Source of the DNA: Setaria digitata
Lineage: Eukaryota > Nematoda > Chromadorea > Rhabditida > Setariidae
Direction: 5' to 3'
Assembly: GCA_003640385.1 (NCBI GenBank)
Contig: RCAB01000012.1
Span: 431,986-495,985 of the forward strand
Length of the DNA: 64,000 nt
This document shows, in pieces, positions 61,601-64,000 of this stretch. Position 1 is the first letter of the stretch, and every line of letters starts with the position of its first letter. The position numbers were made by a program, and so were the translations under genes. The notes beneath the pieces were generated by a model, which saw only the letters and a list, made by a program, of their open reading frames with translations, was not told where the DNA came from and did no database searches.

Positions 61601-61666
61601 TGTTCATATTAAGACAGAAACAGTTCAAACTTCATTCGATGCTCCTTTTGCTTTATCGCCAGCCAT
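55632..61666 (-). CDS. tars-1: threonyl-tRNA synthetase
   Basis: Class II synthetase that charges tRNA-Thr. Minus-strand exons from ATG 61666: 61666-61631, 61258-61148, 61028-60888, 60690-60613, 60207-60091, 59940-59878, 59731-59657, 59546-59436, 59273-59148, 58764-58597, 58284-58205, 58102-57971, 57767-57662, 57527-57418, 57290-57197, 57115-57015, 56836-56710, 56526-56467, 56099-55938, 55727-55632; 2094 nt, 697 residues, exact phases (human cytosolic 723). Domains: TGS ([19 protein letters not shown]), editing domain [14 protein letters not shown] with [11 protein letters not shown], catalytic core with [14 protein letters not shown] (zinc Cys), [20 protein letters not shown] (motif 2), [29 protein letters not shown] (motif 3), and the anticodon-binding domain [19 protein letters not shown]. 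The chosen start gives [12 protein letters not shown]. The same exon is open in frame further upstream, to an acceptor at 61813, and that stretch looks like a mitochondrial leader. Confidence 0.95.
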
Positions 61667-61813
61667 ACTAACTTCGTGTAATTTGTAACTACTGTTACTC
61701 CTGAACTGTAAACGAAAATAGGGCCTAAAAATCGGTCGGTTTATATGAGCCAAACAGCTGCTGCGATTTCGAATTATGCAACAAACACCCGGTAAAATCG
61801 TCAGGGTGGTGAA
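61667..61813 (-). other. in-frame extension of ThrRS resembling a mitochondrial targeting sequence
   Basis: From the CAG acceptor (61816-61814) to the MAGDK start, 49 codons stay open in the ThrRS frame. They encode a segment rich in Arg, Ser and hydrophobic residues (IIRNRSSCLAHINRP, FRPYFRLQFRSNSS) with no Asp and one Glu near the end. An upstream exon supplying an ATG was not found. Confidence 0.55.
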
Positions 61814-61816
61814 CTG

Positions 61817-64000
61817 CAATATTGAAATGAAAACATTTTATGGAAAATGAAAACCGAGGAAAGATATACAAACCAAACAAACGAACTACTACAACGCACG
61901 TGGCGCTTGGCGGACATGAATGACAGCAAAACTAAGCTTGACGCAATAAGAGCATTTCTCTCAATTGGAAGAATGACACCTAATCCTACCATACTCAATG
62001 AGTTGAAACAAACAACTACTACGAAGGTGAGCTGTACAAGCGGAATTAATTGCAACTACTCGACAGATGGATCTATCAGATGAGGCACAATTTCCGGAAG
62101 CTCCCATCATCTATTTGTTTGACAGTGTGATGTCAAGCCATAAACATTTGATATTTTCTATTGCCACTCTCAAAACATCCACTAGAACGCCTCACCAAGA
62201 ACAAATCCACCGACCATATCTCAGACATTTAAGGGAAAATCAATCCATTCCACTGCTCTGACACAATTTCATCCCGCTACCTTACATTAACAGTGTCGTT
62301 ACATCACGATGATAATTTATCCAGTAGGTTTATTACGATGATAGGTTGCCTCGTGTTTGGACTGAGAATTGCGAAGTCTACCCTTGTGCGTGAGATCACT
62401 AGTGAGCTCTCACACTTCTCGTAACTTGAACAGTAGCAGCATGTAAGTCAAATTTTAGAGAACAAATTAAGTGCCATTCAGATGTTTAGTAAATGTACCA
62501 CTGGAACGGAAGGTTTCTTTTCAAGCACCTTGCAAGTAGTCATTTATCACTAGCACTGCTCATTTGTGGATAGGTAAGACTTTTTGACTTCATCAAAATG
62601 GTGTGTTGCCACTGCAATAGCTCATTCCTTCTCCGAATTGAAGCACCTCAGTCATCAATTGTTCCCGTAATTGACGTAGAAGATTTTCATAATTGAATAC
62701 AACTTTTTTAAATTGAAGACAACTAGCACAAGCTTAAGCATATCTTACTAAGCGGCATCTCCGAACTTTAATATAGCCAGAAAGAAATTTTGAAGGACCT
62801 TAGCTAATAATGCTATCAGTGACTGATTATTATCCGTGTTTTTTATATACCATTTGTAGTTCATCATGTAATGTCACTGAATTTTCTCGTCCGAGCACGG
62901 TCTTTCCTCATGCTTCCTTACCTGAACAGGTGCTTCCTCGCGTAGTTCCTTCCAACGGACGTCTAATCTCAGTCCACCGTTGCTCTGGACTGGTGAAGTG
63001 ATTCACATCCACGCCATTCGGCACGCTTGTCTTTCCTTTCCTACGTCACATTAGTCACGTGATCGGCTTAACTTGTTGATTATAAATCGATGGTCCAATC
63101 ATTTCAAATATCGCTCACCAGTTTTATTTCATTGCTACTTTACCGACTGACAAATTAGCTCAGTGGCTTTGATATGTAAGATGAAAATTCGTTTATTTTG
63201 GTCACTAGTAGGTATTATCTCTGGGCCTCACAGCTGCACTGTGTTTTGCTATTATTTACAAAATTTGTTCGTTACACTCGCGTAGTGAAGTTGTTGAGTT
63301 CTACTTATATGAGGATTTGATCAGAAATACTGCTCAAAATAAACTAGCAAAAAGTTTTTAAATTTGAACAATCACTTTGGAAACTTCGTTCTCAGTTATG
63401 TGAATTGCCCTTTCTAGAAAAGCAGATTTCCGCTGAAGTGCTCATTTCGAACTTGCTTAAGTGGAACCTTTGATTCAGCAGTAGAAAATACTTAAATCTC
63501 ATGTCAGGAATTTTTTGTAATGAAAGAAACGATATGAGGAGATAAAGAGATATGCTGATGCATTTCAGTTTATTGTTGAAAGTTACTTTCTACAGCATAC
63601 GTTCCGGTTTATTCCTGGCTGCTACATTTCCAGTTCTTTTAATTTGTCACTTTTCATTTTGTCTATCGTCTGGTATTTGTTGTAGTTAGCATTTATTGAT
63701 TTCGCTATTTTCGGCAGTTGTTTTAAAATGCTTTCTTGAATATTTCTTTTTTATAGCTGTATGATTCCTAAAAGGTTTCATCAGAATATTCAGAAATAGA
63801 AATATTTTACAGGAAAAAAATAGAAAAGCTATGTAAAATATTCCGCAGCAGATATATTTTCCCGTTAATATTATTTAGAGCAATTTCTTACCCTAAAATT
63901 ATAAATAACATGTTGCAAAGGAATCATAGAACGAATAGCGTACATTCTTTATTATTATTTATTATTATTATTTATTATTATTATTTATTATTATTATTTA
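61817..64000. other. sequence upstream of ThrRS
   Basis: No exon supported on either strand. Should contain the ThrRS promoter and any alternative first exon. Ends in a TTA/TTTA repeat. Confidence 0.35.
63949..64000. repeat. (TTA)n-type microsatellite
   Basis: Repeating TTATTATTA with interspersed TTTA units running into the window edge. Confidence 0.9.

Noticed and set aside
61847..62083. Plus-strand 78-codon open frame upstream of ThrRS
   Set aside because: No recognised family, no splice partners, and composition like the surrounding non-coding DNA.

Overview
This is a stretch of nuclear genome from an AT-rich nematode. The evidence is small exons (often 60-250 nt) split by short introns, acceptors of the TTTTCAG type, T-rich homopolymers throughout, and protein families that match nematode or animal homologues. 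Intron size and composition suggest a clade III (spirurid, filarial-like) worm rather than Caenorhabditis; this is inference, not proof. No spliced-leader gene, rRNA, tRNA, CRISPR array or prokaryotic feature was recognised.

Left half, plus strand, in order: the 3' part of DPH2 (diphthamide synthesis), class I histone deacetylase hda-1, a 4.8 kb gene-poor stretch, an ASAP-type BAR-PH-ArfGAP-SH3 protein, REV3 (catalytic subunit of DNA polymerase zeta), and an eIF4A-like gene whose helicase motifs are nearly all degraded while its reading frame stays open across nine exons.

Right half, minus strand, read from high to low coordinates: threonyl-tRNA synthetase, an unrecognised 391-residue protein, a ClC-6/7-type chloride/proton antiporter, EMC10 (ER membrane protein complex), a BAP18-like chromatin protein, and a 96-residue protein that looks mitochondrial. 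The two sets converge near 38-39 kb.

The genes do not form one pathway. They are mostly housekeeping: translation (DPH2, ThrRS), chromatin (HDAC1, BAP18), trafficking and ER (ASAP, EMC10), endolysosomal ion transport (ClC) and DNA damage tolerance (REV3). All gene models here were spliced by eye from sequence and reading phase. Where the summed exons are a multiple of three and phases agree at every junction I say so.

The most interesting items are the motif-dead eIF4A-like gene at 34.7-38.0 kb; a possible mitochondrial leader upstream of the ThrRS start; a 12-nt microexon and an altered selectivity-filter motif in the ClC gene; a 44-nt near-perfect hairpin in an ASAP intron; and paired 54-bp duplications around both non-homopolymer Ns, which look like assembly artefacts.
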